Below, piece after piece: positions 26,052 through 34,934 of a stretch of DNA of 64,000 nt. This DNA is from Flavobacteriaceae bacterium UBA1903. GTDB taxonomy: Bacteria; Bacteroidota; Bacteroidia; Flavobacteriales; Flavobacteriaceae. The first letter of the stretch is position 1. Each line of letters opens with the position of its first letter. The stretch spans positions 158,973 through 222,972 of the forward strand of contig DDGL01000016.1 of NCBI GenBank assembly GCA_002337605.1. The letters run 5' to 3'. A program made the translations under genes and the position numbers. The notes beneath the pieces were generated by a model, which worked only from the letters and a program-made list of their open reading frames with translations, made no database searches and had not been told where the DNA came from.

Positions 26052-27587
26052 ATGGATCTCTCCAAAATTGAAAATATTGAACTGAAATTCTTAACGCTTG
26101 AAGATTACGACGCGTTAAAACAGGCTACCCTTCAGGCGTATGGTGGCTTGCCTAATTCGTATTGGAAACTGGAAGAGATAGGTCGTCTCATTGAAATTTT
26201 TCCAGCAGGGCAGGTAGTTATTAAAGTTGATGGTGAGATTGCAGGATGTGCACTTTCGGTTGTTGTAGATTATGATAAAATTGACAACCAGCATACTTAT
26301 GATGATATTGCAAGCGATCCAACCTTTGCAATACACGATGAAGAAGGCGATGTGCTCTACGGAATAGATGTATTCATACGACCAGATTACAGAGGGTTGC
26401 GTTTAGGCCGCCGTTTGTACGATTACCGAAAAGAATTGTGTGAAAATCTAAATTTAAAAAGTATCGTATTTGGTGGTAGGATGCCTAATTATCATTTGCA
26501 TTCAGATAAATTTTCGCCCAAACAGTATATTGAAAAGGTAAAACGGAAAGAAATTGAAGATCCGGTGTTGAACTTTCAGATTTCAAACGATTTCCACCCT
26601 GTTCGTGTACTAAAAGGATATCTGGAAGGTGATAAAGCATCGAAAGAATTTGCCGTGTTAATGGAGTGGGATAATATTTATTATACAAAACCTACAAAAA
26701 AACCGAGTACGGTTAAAAGTGTGGTGCGACTGGGGTTAATACAATGGCAAATGCGCCCCTATGCTTCTTTTGATGATTTAATGCACCAGGTGGAATATTT
26801 TATAGATAGTGTGGCAGGATATCGTAGTGATTTTGCAGTATTTCCAGAATTTTTCAATGCGCCTTTAATGGCAAAGTACAATGATCTGGGTGAGGCCGAT
26901 GCCATCCGGGAACTAGCAAAATATACGAAGCCTATAATCGACAAATTGTCGGAGTTGAGTATTACCTATAACATCAATATCATTTCTGGAAGTATGCCTG
27001 AAATTGTACGTAACAAGCTGTACAATGTTGGCTATTTATGCCGAAGAGATGGGAGCGTTGAGCGGTATGAAAAAATACATTGTACACCAGATGAAGCTAA
27101 GGTTTGGGGAATGCAAAATGGAAACAAACTTCAAACTTTTGAAACCGATAGCGGTAAGATTGGTATTTTAATTTGTTACGATAGCGAGTTTCCGGAATTG
27201 TCGCGTTTATTGGCAGACGAAGGGATGGATATTCTGTTTGTACCCTTTTTAACCGATACTCAAAACGGCTATTCCCGGGTAAGGCTATGTGCCCAGGCAA
27301 GAGCTATCGAAAATGAATGTTATGTAGCAATTTCAGGAAGTGTAGGGAATTTACCCAATGTACATAATATGGATATTCAGTATGCCCAATCGGCTGTGTT
27401 CACACCTTGTGATTTTTCTTTCCCAAGTAATGGAATTAAAGCCGAAGCCACCCCCAACACCGAAATGATCCTGGTGGCAGATGTAGATATAGATTTGTTA
27501 CGAGAGCTCCACTCTTTTGGAGCCGTTAAAAACCTGAAAGATCGCCGCAAGGATTTCTACAGGTTAGAACGTGTAAAAAAACAGTAA
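26052..27587 (+). CDS. Bifunctional GNAT acetyltransferase / carbon-nitrogen hydrolase
   Basis: Fusion of 511 residues. The N-terminal GNAT domain (about 1-215) has the acetyl-CoA loop DYRGLRLGRRLYDYR. The C-terminal nitrilase-superfamily domain (about 225-505) has the full triad: Glu266 in VFPEFFNAP, Lys341 in YEKIHCTPDE and Cys375 in LICYDSEFP. The nitrilase part resembles the amidase branch that includes N-carbamoylputrescine amidase. The gene starts 11 bases after the deoxyhypusine-synthase-like gene, so it may acylate and deacylate, or hydrolyse, a polyamine conjugate. Domain calls are firm; substrate is inference. Confidence 0.88.
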   Translation: MDLSKIENIELKFLTLEDYDALKQATLQAYGGLPNSYWKLEEIGRLIEIFPAGQVVIKVDGEIAGCALSVVVDYDKIDNQHTYDDIASDPTFAIHDEEGDVLYGIDVFIRPDYRGLRLGRRLYDYRKELCENLNLKSIVFGGRMPNYHLHSDKFSPKQYIEKVKRKEIEDPVLNFQISNDFHPVRVLKGYLEGDKASKEFAVLMEWDNIYYTKPTKKPSTVKSVVRLGLIQWQMRPYASFDDLMHQVEYFIDSVAGYRSDFAVFPEFFNAPLMAKYNDLGEADAIRELAKYTKPIIDKLSELSITYNINIISGSMPEIVRNKLYNVGYLCRRDGSVERYEKIHCTPDEAKVWGMQNGNKLQTFETDSGKIGILICYDSEFPELSRLLADEGMDILFVPFLTDTQNGYSRVRLCAQARAIENECYVAISGSVGNLPNVHNMDIQYAQSAVFTPCDFSFPSNGIKAEATPNTEMILVADVDIDLLRELHSFGAVKNLKDRRKDFYRLERVKKQ

Positions 27588-27614
27588 AGTCAGTTATTTT
27601 TTAATCAAACAAGT

Positions 27615-27630
27615 TCCTTCAAGAAGGAGG
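27615..27630 (+). promoter_or_regulatory. Strong Shine-Dalgarno within a small palindrome before the RMD1-like gene
   Basis: AAGGAGG at 27624-27630 lies 10 bases before the ATG at 27641, an unusually good Shine-Dalgarno for this phylum. It overlaps the palindrome TCCTTC-AA-GAAGGA (27615-27628), which could hide it, although a two-base loop would make the hairpin imperfect. Confidence 0.35.
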
Positions 27631-27640
27631 AGTACCCCCT

Positions 27641-28417
27641 ATGTATAAAGTACAATCGCGCCAGATTGCGCAACATCTCAACATACGTGAGATTAAAAAG
27701 AATATTAAATTCAACCTGCTCTTTAGTGATAGCGATGAGCTATTTTACAAGGTAAGTGACACCAAATATGTGTATGTATTTCAATTTGGTATTGTGAGTT
27801 ATTTTAACCTTTCTGAAACTACGATTAAGGATGTTGAGAAACAATTAAGTGCTGCAAGAAAAGGTATGGTGAGTGACCATTTAATGGAGACCATAGATGT
27901 TTCCGTAGAAGAGAAGACCTTAAAAGTTTCTTTTAACAGCGTTACCATTCCAGAAATTGACGAAGAAATGATCCGCTTAATTATGTTGCATACTTCACAA
28001 TCTGTAGCATTAGACAGGTATTCTGAAATTACCGAAAAACTTTTAGAAGAAGCTACCAAACACACCGATTCACTTGAGAAAAGGGGCAGGCTTCGTATTT
28101 CCAGCTTAAAACTGAAAAAGTTTATAGGGCGGACGTTAAACATCAAAAACAGAATTTCTGAAAACCTTTATATTTTCGATTCGCCAGATGTGGTTTGGGA
28201 TGATGAGCAGCTGGAAAAGCTGGACAGCCACCTTAAAAATACATTCGATCTTAAAAACAGGTATCGGAATATTCAGGATAGAATCACTATTATTAAAGAA
28301 AACCTGGAGCTATTTAAAGATATCTGGAATCATAAGGAAAGCAGTACTTTAGAGTGGGTCATCATTATTTTAATTGTGATCGAAGTGATTGATTTGTTTG
28401 TGATGAAGGTTTTTTAA
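27641..28417 (+). CDS. RMD1/DUF155 family protein
   Basis: Protein of 258 residues matching the RMD1 (sif2/DUF155) family: an N-terminal domain with YVYVFQFGIVSYFNLSE, a long helical middle and a single C-terminal transmembrane segment (about 235-255, WVIIILIVIEVIDLF). Eukaryotic members sit in mitochondria and support translation; bacterial roles are unknown. It follows the polyamine operon by 53 bases. Its stop overlaps the convergent mannosyltransferase-like gene by four bases. Confidence 0.82.
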   Translation: MYKVQSRQIAQHLNIREIKKNIKFNLLFSDSDELFYKVSDTKYVYVFQFGIVSYFNLSETTIKDVEKQLSAARKGMVSDHLMETIDVSVEEKTLKVSFNSVTIPEIDEEMIRLIMLHTSQSVALDRYSEITEKLLEEATKHTDSLEKRGRLRISSLKLKKFIGRTLNIKNRISENLYIFDSPDVVWDDEQLEKLDSHLKNTFDLKNRYRNIQDRITIIKENLELFKDIWNHKESSTLEWVIIILIVIEVIDLFVMKVF

Positions 28418-29850
28418 TCTTCAACAACTCTGAAATTCCCTTTCCGTTCACCATTTTGTGCAAGAATTTCGGTAATCGCAAAGGCAATAACAATAACATA
28501 TTCTACGGCAACCAACCATAAGTTCTCTTTAAATCCCTCGGCTCCGTAAGCCGAATAACTCAGCATCACAACAGCACTCCATACAATGGGGAACCTATAT
28601 TTTGTAAAAACAGAAAGTAATAAAGGGGTCGCAATATACCAGGGATGTACTGTAGTGGATAATAAGAAATATGTTGAAATACCAAACAGCATTCCTGTAA
28701 TTAATTGTTGCGTCGTAGTGTTCTTACGAAGAAAAGTAAGTGCTAATAAAGTTAAAATAACAACAACAGGTAAAATTTTCCCAACAGTACCAATTAGATT
28801 CCACCCAACGGTTTGAAAACCAACCCAGCGGATGATGTAATATATACTCGCATTAAACTCAAAATTCTGAAACCAAAGCGAAAGGGTCGCAGAAAAATTT
28901 GAAATAAATTCAGAAGACAAAAACGGGGCGAAAGTAAGTGCAATAGTAGCTAAAGTAACAGTGTAAAATCCACCTAACTTTGTCACTCTGGCCCAGTCGA
29001 CCCTTCGATTCCGCTCAGGGCTCGCATTTTTTTGATTTAAAAAGTAGTTAAAAAACAGAGGAAGCAATAACAACGGCAACAACTTCACCGAAACTGAAAT
29101 TCCCAGCAATACTGCCGCCCAGAACCATTTGCCTTTATGAAGCAGGTAGAGGGACCAAAGTACAAAAAAGAGCATGACACCTTCAAAATGGAGATTTCCG
29201 GTTAGTTCAATAATAATGAATGGGTTCAGGAAATACCAGAAAATGTTTTTAACGGGTAGGTTTAATTTTTCAAGAAGCTTTTTTCCAAAGTAAAGAACTC
29301 CTATATCTGCCAATATAACTAGGATTCGCAGTACAACCGTAGCGCCTAGAATACTTTTACCGGCAAAGAGTGCTGCAACAGCAAAACATAACTGATTTAT
29401 TGGAGGGTAATTGCTATAATGACTTCCATTCAGTTCTCCCATTCCTTTATACAATTGAGAAGCTTGACCTACTTGAGTTCCTGAAGTTACCTCGAGCGCA
29501 GTCGAGAGGTCTGTGAAAAATAACTGCGGTGTAATTAAATATGGATTCACCCCTTGGATCAACAAACGCCCATCCCATAAAAACCGATAAAAATCCTGTG
29601 ATAAATTAGGTGTAGCAACTATAAAAACAAGCCTGAAACCGATACCTAAGAACATTAAAACCTTAAAATTCCAACCAAATTGTTTTATAAGTTGCCAGGT
29701 AAGAAAGAAAAGTGCTGCAAAAAGTGTGAATAGTTTTATAAAATCACTACGCACTAAATCATAACCAAAAGCCCAATACAGCCCAACACAAGCAAGCGCC
29801 ATCAAGATTGGGAACTTATAAAGCTTTATGAAGTTGGCTACCGAAATCAT
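28414..29850 (-). CDS. Polytopic GT-C-type glycosyltransferase (mannosyltransferase-like)
   Basis: Integral membrane protein of 478 residues with about twelve hydrophobic segments. The first loop holds SQDFYRFLWDGRLLIQGVNPY, the Asp/Trp motif seen in polyprenol-phosphomannose-dependent mannosyltransferases. It probably moves a sugar from a lipid carrier onto an extracytoplasmic acceptor. Two dispersed repeats lie in frame inside the gene: one gives ASPERNRRVDWAR in a hydrophilic loop (29001-29026), the other DLSTALEVT (29490-29509) in a loop near the N-terminus. A DPM1-like synthase lies 5 kb away (34931) and could supply the donor. The sugar is not certain. Confidence 0.75.
   Translation of the reverse strand: MISVANFIKLYKFPILMALACVGLYWAFGYDLVRSDFIKLFTLFAALFFLTWQLIKQFGWNFKVLMFLGIGFRLVFIVATPNLSQDFYRFLWDGRLLIQGVNPYLITPQLFFTDLSTALEVTSGTQVGQASQLYKGMGELNGSHYSNYPPINQLCFAVAALFAGKSILGATVVLRILVILADIGVLYFGKKLLEKLNLPVKNIFWYFLNPFIIIELTGNLHFEGVMLFFVLWSLYLLHKGKWFWAAVLLGISVSVKLLPLLLLPLFFNYFLNQKNASPERNRRVDWARVTKLGGFYTVTLATIALTFAPFLSSEFISNFSATLSLWFQNFEFNASIYYIIRWVGFQTVGWNLIGTVGKILPVVVILTLLALTFLRKNTTTQQLITGMLFGISTYFLLSTTVHPWYIATPLLLSVFTKYRFPIVWSAVVMLSYSAYGAEGFKENLWLVAVEYVIVIAFAITEILAQNGERKGNFRVVED
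29001..29026 (+). repeat. TTCGACTGCGCTCAG-type dispersed repeat inside the GT-C gene
   Basis: Core cttcgattccgctcag at 29003-29018, with flanking gggctcgca. On the gene strand it encodes part of ASPERNRRVD without breaking the frame. Confidence 0.7.
29490..29509 (-). repeat. Second dispersed repeat inside the GT-C gene
   Basis: cctcgagcgcagtcgagagg, core at 29491-29506, a more symmetric variant of the same family. It is in frame in the coding sequence, encoding part of LSTALEV. Confidence 0.65.
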
Positions 29851-29930
29851 CTGTGCGCATTAAATACTAACTGGTTAAAATCGGTGGTCAAAAAGCCACA
29901 GTTCAATAGTTGATTTAAACTAACACTCAA

Positions 29931-29990
29931 AGATAGTTGAGTGATTCAGATAAAATACGTTTGAGGCATTTTATCTGTATTGTATCGAAA
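29931..29990. repeat. Palindromic repeat abutting the stop of the beta-propeller gene
   Basis: Arms CAGATAAAAT (29947-29956) and ATTTTATCTG (29968-29977) with an 11-base loop, flanked by aagatagttgagtgat on the left and tattgtatcgaa on the right. The same flanks and a similar hairpin occur at 51481-51540. It is likely a terminator for the minus-strand gene ending at 29991. Confidence 0.65.
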
Positions 29991-31124
29991 TTAGTCCTGC
30001 CACTCTGCAATAAACAAATTGGTGTCTCTCCCGCCGCCATTGTTTCGGTTTGATGAGAACGCCAAATATTTGCCATTGTTTGAGAATACCGGAAAGGCAT
30101 CAAAAGTTTCGCTGTGGGTGACGCGCTCCAGGTTTTTTCCATCAAGGTCTATTAAGTATAAGTTGAAAGGGAATCCGCGTTCCGCTTCAAAATTACTACT
30201 GAAGAGAACTCTCTTGCCGTCTGGCGTAAAAAACGGACTCCAGTTGGCATTGCCAAGATTGGTGATTTGTTTCATATTACTCCCGTCTGCATCACAGATA
30301 AAAAGTTCCATTTCAGTAGGTTGAACGAGACCTTGTGCAAGTAAGTCTTTATACTCTTTTACTTCGGCAGCTGTTTTTGGGCGTGAGGCTCTAAAGATAA
30401 GTTTTGTTCCGTCCGGAGAGAAAAATGCTCCTCCGTCGTAGCCTAATTCGTCCGTTATTTGCTGTACGTCACTTCCGTCCAGATTCATGGTGTACAATTC
30501 TAAATCGCCACTTCGCATAGAGGTAAATACTATTTTATCCCCTTGTGGAGAAACGGTTGCTTCAGCGTCATAGCCAGGTTCTTTTGTGAGCTGATCTGTA
30601 ATATTTCCCTCCAGATCTGACACAAATATGTCGAAACTATCATACACAGGCCATACGTACTTTCCATTTTTCCGAAGCGGGACTTCTGGGCATTCATCGT
30701 CTACCAGATGAGTAGAGCCGTATACAAAATGTTCGTTGTCCGGAAGGAAATAAGCACATGTAGTCCGTCCTTTTCCAGTAGATATCATAGGAGGGACTTT
30801 GGCTCCTTTAAAAGTTTCAGAGGCGTGCATTAAGAACATTTGATCGCACTCCACCCGCCAGTTTTTATTATTGGATTGAAAAACCAGTTTGCTATCGTCA
30901 AAACTCCAATAGGCCTCTGCATTATCACCTCCAAAGGTTACCTGTCTAATATTCTTAAAATGTTTTTCTTCAGGGTAGATAAGGCTGTCGTTGTCCCATT
31001 CCATCACGATCTTTTCTGAAGAATCTTCAACAGCTTCAAGCGTAGGTTCAATTTTAGTTTCTTCCGAAGCATTTTTACAAGAAATAAAAAGCAGGACAGA
31101 TAAAATTATAAGTAAGTATCTCAT
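29991..31124 (-). CDS. TolB-like beta-propeller (PD40) lipoprotein
   Basis: Lipoprotein of 377 residues: a signal peptide with lipobox ending LFISC (Cys16) and a propeller built from PD40/WD40-like repeats with recurring blades, such as YWSFDDSKLVFQSNN, ATVSPQGDKIVFTS, AFFSPDGTKLIFRAS, PFFTPDGKRVLFSSN and PVFSNNGKYLAFSSN. Such proteins bind ligands or act as scaffolds in the envelope; no enzyme residues are seen. The gene is divergent from the M28 peptidase gene. A palindromic repeat abuts its stop codon. Confidence 0.85.
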   Translation of the reverse strand: MRYLLIILSVLLFISCKNASEETKIEPTLEAVEDSSEKIVMEWDNDSLIYPEEKHFKNIRQVTFGGDNAEAYWSFDDSKLVFQSNNKNWRVECDQMFLMHASETFKGAKVPPMISTGKGRTTCAYFLPDNEHFVYGSTHLVDDECPEVPLRKNGKYVWPVYDSFDIFVSDLEGNITDQLTKEPGYDAEATVSPQGDKIVFTSMRSGDLELYTMNLDGSDVQQITDELGYDGGAFFSPDGTKLIFRASRPKTAAEVKEYKDLLAQGLVQPTEMELFICDADGSNMKQITNLGNANWSPFFTPDGKRVLFSSNFEAERGFPFNLYLIDLDGKNLERVTHSETFDAFPVFSNNGKYLAFSSNRNNGGGRDTNLFIAEWQD

Positions 31125-31156
31125 TTGTATAGATTTCTTTTTTTAAGAATTTTGGA

Positions 31157-31193
31157 TTTGTTTTTTTTTGGATTTGAATTGGTTGTATTTTTG
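31157..31193 (+). promoter_or_regulatory. Promoter-like sequence before the M28 peptidase gene
   Basis: TATTTTTG (31186-31193) matches the -7 consensus, 15 bases before the ATG at 31209. TTTG at 31157-31160 and TTG at 31168-31170 are possible -33 elements, though neither is at the ideal distance. Confidence 0.35.
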
Positions 31194-31208
31194 TGCAAAA
31201 ATAAGAAT

Positions 31209-32456
31209 ATGCGTTTAATATGTTTACTATGTGTCGCTTTATGTATCATTTCTTGCCAAAAAGAGGTTGAAAAGAAGAACGTTACCATGAAAGAAGATGT
31301 GTATGCTTTGGCAGACGATACATTTAATGGGAGACAAACAGGTACCAAAGGAGAGCTGGCAGCGGCGGCATATATAGAAGAAAGGTTTAAAGAAATTGGT
31401 TTGGCGCCTAAAGGCTATAAAGAAAATTATACCCAGACATTTACATTCCGTCCCAGTAGTAACCCTCATGAACAGGCAGAATATACTGGCTTAAAAAGTG
31501 ATAGTACATTAACGGGAACCAATGTAATAGCATTTCTGGATAACGGAGCCAAAACTACTGTGGTTATTGGAGCACATTACGACCATTTAGGAATGGGGGG
31601 GGAAGGTTCGTTGTATCGTGAAGAAAAAGCAGCCATTCATAACGGTGCCGATGATAATGCCAGTGGGGTAGCGGTGATGCTGAATTTAGCAGCACGACTC
31701 TCTGATGATGCAACACCCAATCCTGTAGACAATAATTACCTGTTCATTGCTTTTTCAGGAGAAGAAATGGGTTTGTTGGGAAGTAATTATTTTGTGAAAA
31801 ACAGCACGGTTCCTGTTGAAAAAATCAGTTATATGATAAACATGGATATGGTAGGACGTTTAAATGCTGAAAATACGATTGCCGTTCATGGCGTTGGAAC
31901 TTCTCCAATCTTTAAACAAACGCTTTTTGCAAATAATGAAGCTGACCTTACTATTGCTGAACATAACAGCGGGATTGGTCCCAGTGATCACACCAGTTTT
32001 TATCTTGCTAATATTCCCGTTCTTCATTTTTTTACGGGCCAGCACGAAGATTACCACAAACCAGGAGATGATGCCGAAAAGCTGAACTATGAGGGAATGC
32101 AGAAAATTTCAGACTATATTTTTTCAATTATTTCAGACTTAAACGATAATGGAAAACTAGCTTTCAGAAAAACAAAGGATGAAAGTGAAGAGGTGCCACG
32201 ATTTAAAGTAGGGTTGGGGGTAGTGCCGGATTACCTCTTTACAGGCAAAGGAATGCGTATTGATGGTATTAGTGAAGACAGACCCGCTCAAAAAGCAGGC
32301 TTAGAAAAAGGGGATATCGTTGTGAAACTAGGCGAATTTGAAGTGACCGATATGATGAGTTATATGAAGGCACTTGCTACTTTTGAAGAAGGACAAACTA
32401 CTGAAGTTGTGATACAGCGTAATAATACTGAAGAAAAAGTAATGGTGACGTTCTAA
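31209..32456 (+). CDS. M28-family metallopeptidase lipoprotein with PDZ domain
   Basis: Zinc aminopeptidase-like protein of 415 residues. The ATG at 31209 starts a short lipoprotein signal peptide (MRLICLLC, Cys after IIS); an upstream non-ATG extension of 28 codons would disrupt it. M28 zinc ligands are present: His123 in GAHYDHLG, Asp in NGADDNASG, the catalytic Glu pair in FSGEEMGLLG, Asp in INMDMVGR and His in the GQHEDYHKPGDD region. A PDZ domain fills the last 80 residues (GMRIDGISEDRPAQKAGLEKGDIVV). It probably trims peptides at the cell envelope. The end overlaps the convergent LpxR-like gene by four bases. Confidence 0.9.
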   Translation: MRLICLLCVALCIISCQKEVEKKNVTMKEDVYALADDTFNGRQTGTKGELAAAAYIEERFKEIGLAPKGYKENYTQTFTFRPSSNPHEQAEYTGLKSDSTLTGTNVIAFLDNGAKTTVVIGAHYDHLGMGGEGSLYREEKAAIHNGADDNASGVAVMLNLAARLSDDATPNPVDNNYLFIAFSGEEMGLLGSNYFVKNSTVPVEKISYMINMDMVGRLNAENTIAVHGVGTSPIFKQTLFANNEADLTIAEHNSGIGPSDHTSFYLANIPVLHFFTGQHEDYHKPGDDAEKLNYEGMQKISDYIFSIISDLNDNGKLAFRKTKDESEEVPRFKVGLGVVPDYLFTGKGMRIDGISEDRPAQKAGLEKGDIVVKLGEFEVTDMMSYMKALATFEEGQTTEVVIQRNNTEEKVMVTF

Positions 32457-33391
32457 AAATTCCGGCTAATTGAAAGCGTTGTAAACCCGTGTGTCCCCGT
32501 GCTTTCTACACGTCTTGTTGAAAACATATATGCGACCTTAACATCAAGAATTTGATTTCTCCAATACGATTCAGCTCCATAAAAAAAGAGGGAATCTACT
32601 GGTTCTAAAGTGAACTCACTATTGTCTGCAATAATAGAGCCTTGCAGCATTGCATCGTGAATCACAAAACGATAGGCGCCTGTGAGGGCAAAGAATAATT
32701 CATTCTCAGTATCGCCCAGTTGCCTGTGTGCCATGGTGTATTCAAGCTCATTTCTTTTACCTATGTAAAGCTTCACATCATTTTCTAGATAATAGTCTTT
32801 GGTGCCAAGCGCTACTTTAGGTTTTGTAGCCACAAAGACGTTGAAATTGGAATCCCAAAGCAACCATTCCTTTAAGTAACTTCCGTATAGATTGGCGTGT
32901 GTACTATTCTCTATTTGCCCGGTCCAGGTAGCGGTTTGTGATTCGTTGGTGCTGTGAAACCAGCTTTGTAGCCCTTCAGATCCTGAAATCTCCCCTGTAA
33001 CGCCTATGGTTAGTGTAAAGGCTAAGATTCTGTTTTCATTGATCAGGCTTATTCCTGTGTTAAACCCTAGAAATCCTGCGTACGGCCTGTCGTAATCTTC
33101 AATTCTGGAAGAAAGGATGTTGGAAGGTGTAAAGAAGGACTGCTCTAACTGTAGCGTAAACTGTCGTTTGTTATTGTTTTCTTTATCTGTTTCATTCAGT
33201 AGCTTTCTGTAGGCTATAAAACTTCCGGTAGTGTACCAGCGGTCTGTAAAATGCAAAAAATCGTTATCGTGCATAAGCTCGACCTGCTCGCTTACATAAC
33301 GACTACCGCCTCTGTATTGAGCGGAAATTGTAACCGAACATAAACAGAGAAAAACACATGTAAAATACCGTGCAGAAAGTGAAATAGGCAT
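32453..33391 (-). CDS. LpxR-family lipid A 3'-O-deacylase-like outer membrane protein
   Basis: Predicted outer membrane barrel of 312 residues with a signal peptide (ending TISAQ). The LpxR signature near the mature N-terminus is visible, MHDNDFLHFTDRWYTTGSF, with the Asn-Asp pair that builds the active site, and the C-terminus ends in an aromatic barrel strand (SISRNF). LpxR removes the 3' acyloxyacyl chain from lipid A in the outer leaflet. The family match is good, but activity depends on His and Glu residues that cannot be aligned by eye. It is convergent with the M28 gene, next to envelope glycosyltransferases. Confidence 0.75.
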   Translation of the reverse strand: MPISLSARYFTCVFLCLCSVTISAQYRGGSRYVSEQVELMHDNDFLHFTDRWYTTGSFIAYRKLLNETDKENNNKRQFTLQLEQSFFTPSNILSSRIEDYDRPYAGFLGFNTGISLINENRILAFTLTIGVTGEISGSEGLQSWFHSTNESQTATWTGQIENSTHANLYGSYLKEWLLWDSNFNVFVATKPKVALGTKDYYLENDVKLYIGKRNELEYTMAHRQLGDTENELFFALTGAYRFVIHDAMLQGSIIADNSEFTLEPVDSLFFYGAESYWRNQILDVKVAYMFSTRRVESTGTHGFTTLSISRNF

Positions 33392-33443
33392 GGAGTTAGT
33401 TAGCTGAATGCAATTAGGCTTCTAATTTAAAAGAAATTTTTAT

Positions 33444-34934
33444 TTAAGCCTTACTTATCAGGCTTTTAAAAAACACAAAGCCAAAACCAATAAAGAGCAT
33501 GAGATGAAATGGGAAGAGTCCAAAGTCGCCTCCCTGGTCACCAACGATAAAAGCCGAATACATGCCAAATCCAAAATAGAGCATTAAAATCCCTTCAATT
33601 AAGATATTAGGTGATATTTTGGCTTTTATGTATTTGTTTCCTTTCCAGCTGTCTTTCAGGTTGTTAATGTTAAATTTTGGGGTGCGGATGAAATCACTTT
33701 TCTTGCCTAAATGCCCTTCAAGAACGGCTATAGAGTTATGCACCGAAAAGCCCATGGCAATAGAAAAGAAAACAAAGAACATTCCAGTATATTCAAGAAA
33801 ATTTATAAATCCACCCCCATTAATTTTTTTAAAGGTAAACCAGTAACAGATAAAAAATATTAAAGTGCTAATGACAAAAAAGCTCATCACGATAAAGTAA
33901 TACTTTAAATGTGCGTATTCGTTCTTAATGTATAACATTGGAATACTTAAGATAGCCACCACCAGGATACTTAAAAACATAGTACTATTAAGTAGATGCA
34001 AGGTGCCGTGTATTTTTGTTTTAAACGTAATGTCTTTATTTCGCCAGACACGTCCCAGCATTTTTCTGAAATTTTCTGCACCCCCTTTATTCCATCTAAA
34101 TTGTTGTGAACGTGCTGCGCTAATTACCACGGGTAGTTCGGCAGGGGTTTCTACTTCTTCCAGGTATTTAAATTTCCAGTTTTTTAATTGCGCACGGTAG
34201 CTTAAATCCAGATCTTCGGTTAGGGTGTCCCCTTCCCAGTTCCCTGCATCCAGGATGCATTGCTTTCGCCACACACCGGCGGTGCCATTAAAATTTATAA
34301 AGTGTCCTTCACTATTTCTACCCACCTGTTCTAAGGTAAAATGCGCATCTAAGGCAAACGCCTGGACCCGGGTTAAAATAGAGTATTCCCTATTAATATG
34401 TCCCCAACGGGTTTGTACCACGCCAATATTTCGATCTTTAAAATAGGGAATGGTGTCTAACAACCAGTTTTTCTGAGGAAGAAAATCTGCATCAAAAATG
34501 GCGATATATTCTCCTTTTGCAGTCTCCAACCCTTCTTTAAGAGCACCTGCTTTAAAACCTTTGCGGTCGGTGCGTGTTACATGCTGAATGTCCAGCCCTG
34601 TTCTTTGCAGTTGTTTTATTTGCAATGCAGTAGTTTCAAAAGACTCATCAGTACTATCGTCTAACACCTGAATTTCTAATTTCTCTTTTGGGTAATTTAT
34701 TTCAGAAATATTATCGAGCAGTCGTTCCATAACATACAGCTCATTGTAAACAGGGAGTTGTATAGTGACGTAGGGGATTTCGTCTGGATTTGCGAGGTTA
34801 AATTTAGCACATGCTTCTTTTTTATTTCTGTTTCTCAAATAGTTGAAAAGCAGGTTCAGTTGTGCCAGCGCATACAATAGAATTAGGAGGAGCGCGCCTG
34901 TGTAAATAACCATGACAATGGTTTCAAGTATCAT
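33444..34934 (-). CDS. Membrane glycosyltransferase family 2 (cellulose-synthase-like)
   Basis: Processive-type GT2 enzyme of 496 residues: one N-terminal membrane helix, a cytoplasmic GT-A domain and four or so C-terminal helices. The catalytic signature is complete: QLPVYNE, the Asp in LDDSTDES, the DxD-like IFDADFLP, the TLTEDLDLSYR acceptor-base region and QQFRWNKGG (QxxRW). Families with this layout include ceramide glucosyltransferase-like and beta-mannan or glucan synthases. It overlaps the next GT2 gene by four bases, so the two are translated together. The product is unknown. Confidence 0.87.
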   Translation of the reverse strand: MILETIVMVIYTGALLLILLYALAQLNLLFNYLRNRNKKEACAKFNLANPDEIPYVTIQLPVYNELYVMERLLDNISEINYPKEKLEIQVLDDSTDESFETTALQIKQLQRTGLDIQHVTRTDRKGFKAGALKEGLETAKGEYIAIFDADFLPQKNWLLDTIPYFKDRNIGVVQTRWGHINREYSILTRVQAFALDAHFTLEQVGRNSEGHFINFNGTAGVWRKQCILDAGNWEGDTLTEDLDLSYRAQLKNWKFKYLEEVETPAELPVVISAARSQQFRWNKGGAENFRKMLGRVWRNKDITFKTKIHGTLHLLNSTMFLSILVVAILSIPMLYIKNEYAHLKYYFIVMSFFVISTLIFFICYWFTFKKINGGGFINFLEYTGMFFVFFSIAMGFSVHNSIAVLEGHLGKKSDFIRTPKFNINNLKDSWKGNKYIKAKISPNILIEGILMLYFGFGMYSAFIVGDQGGDFGLFPFHLMLFIGFGFVFFKSLISKA

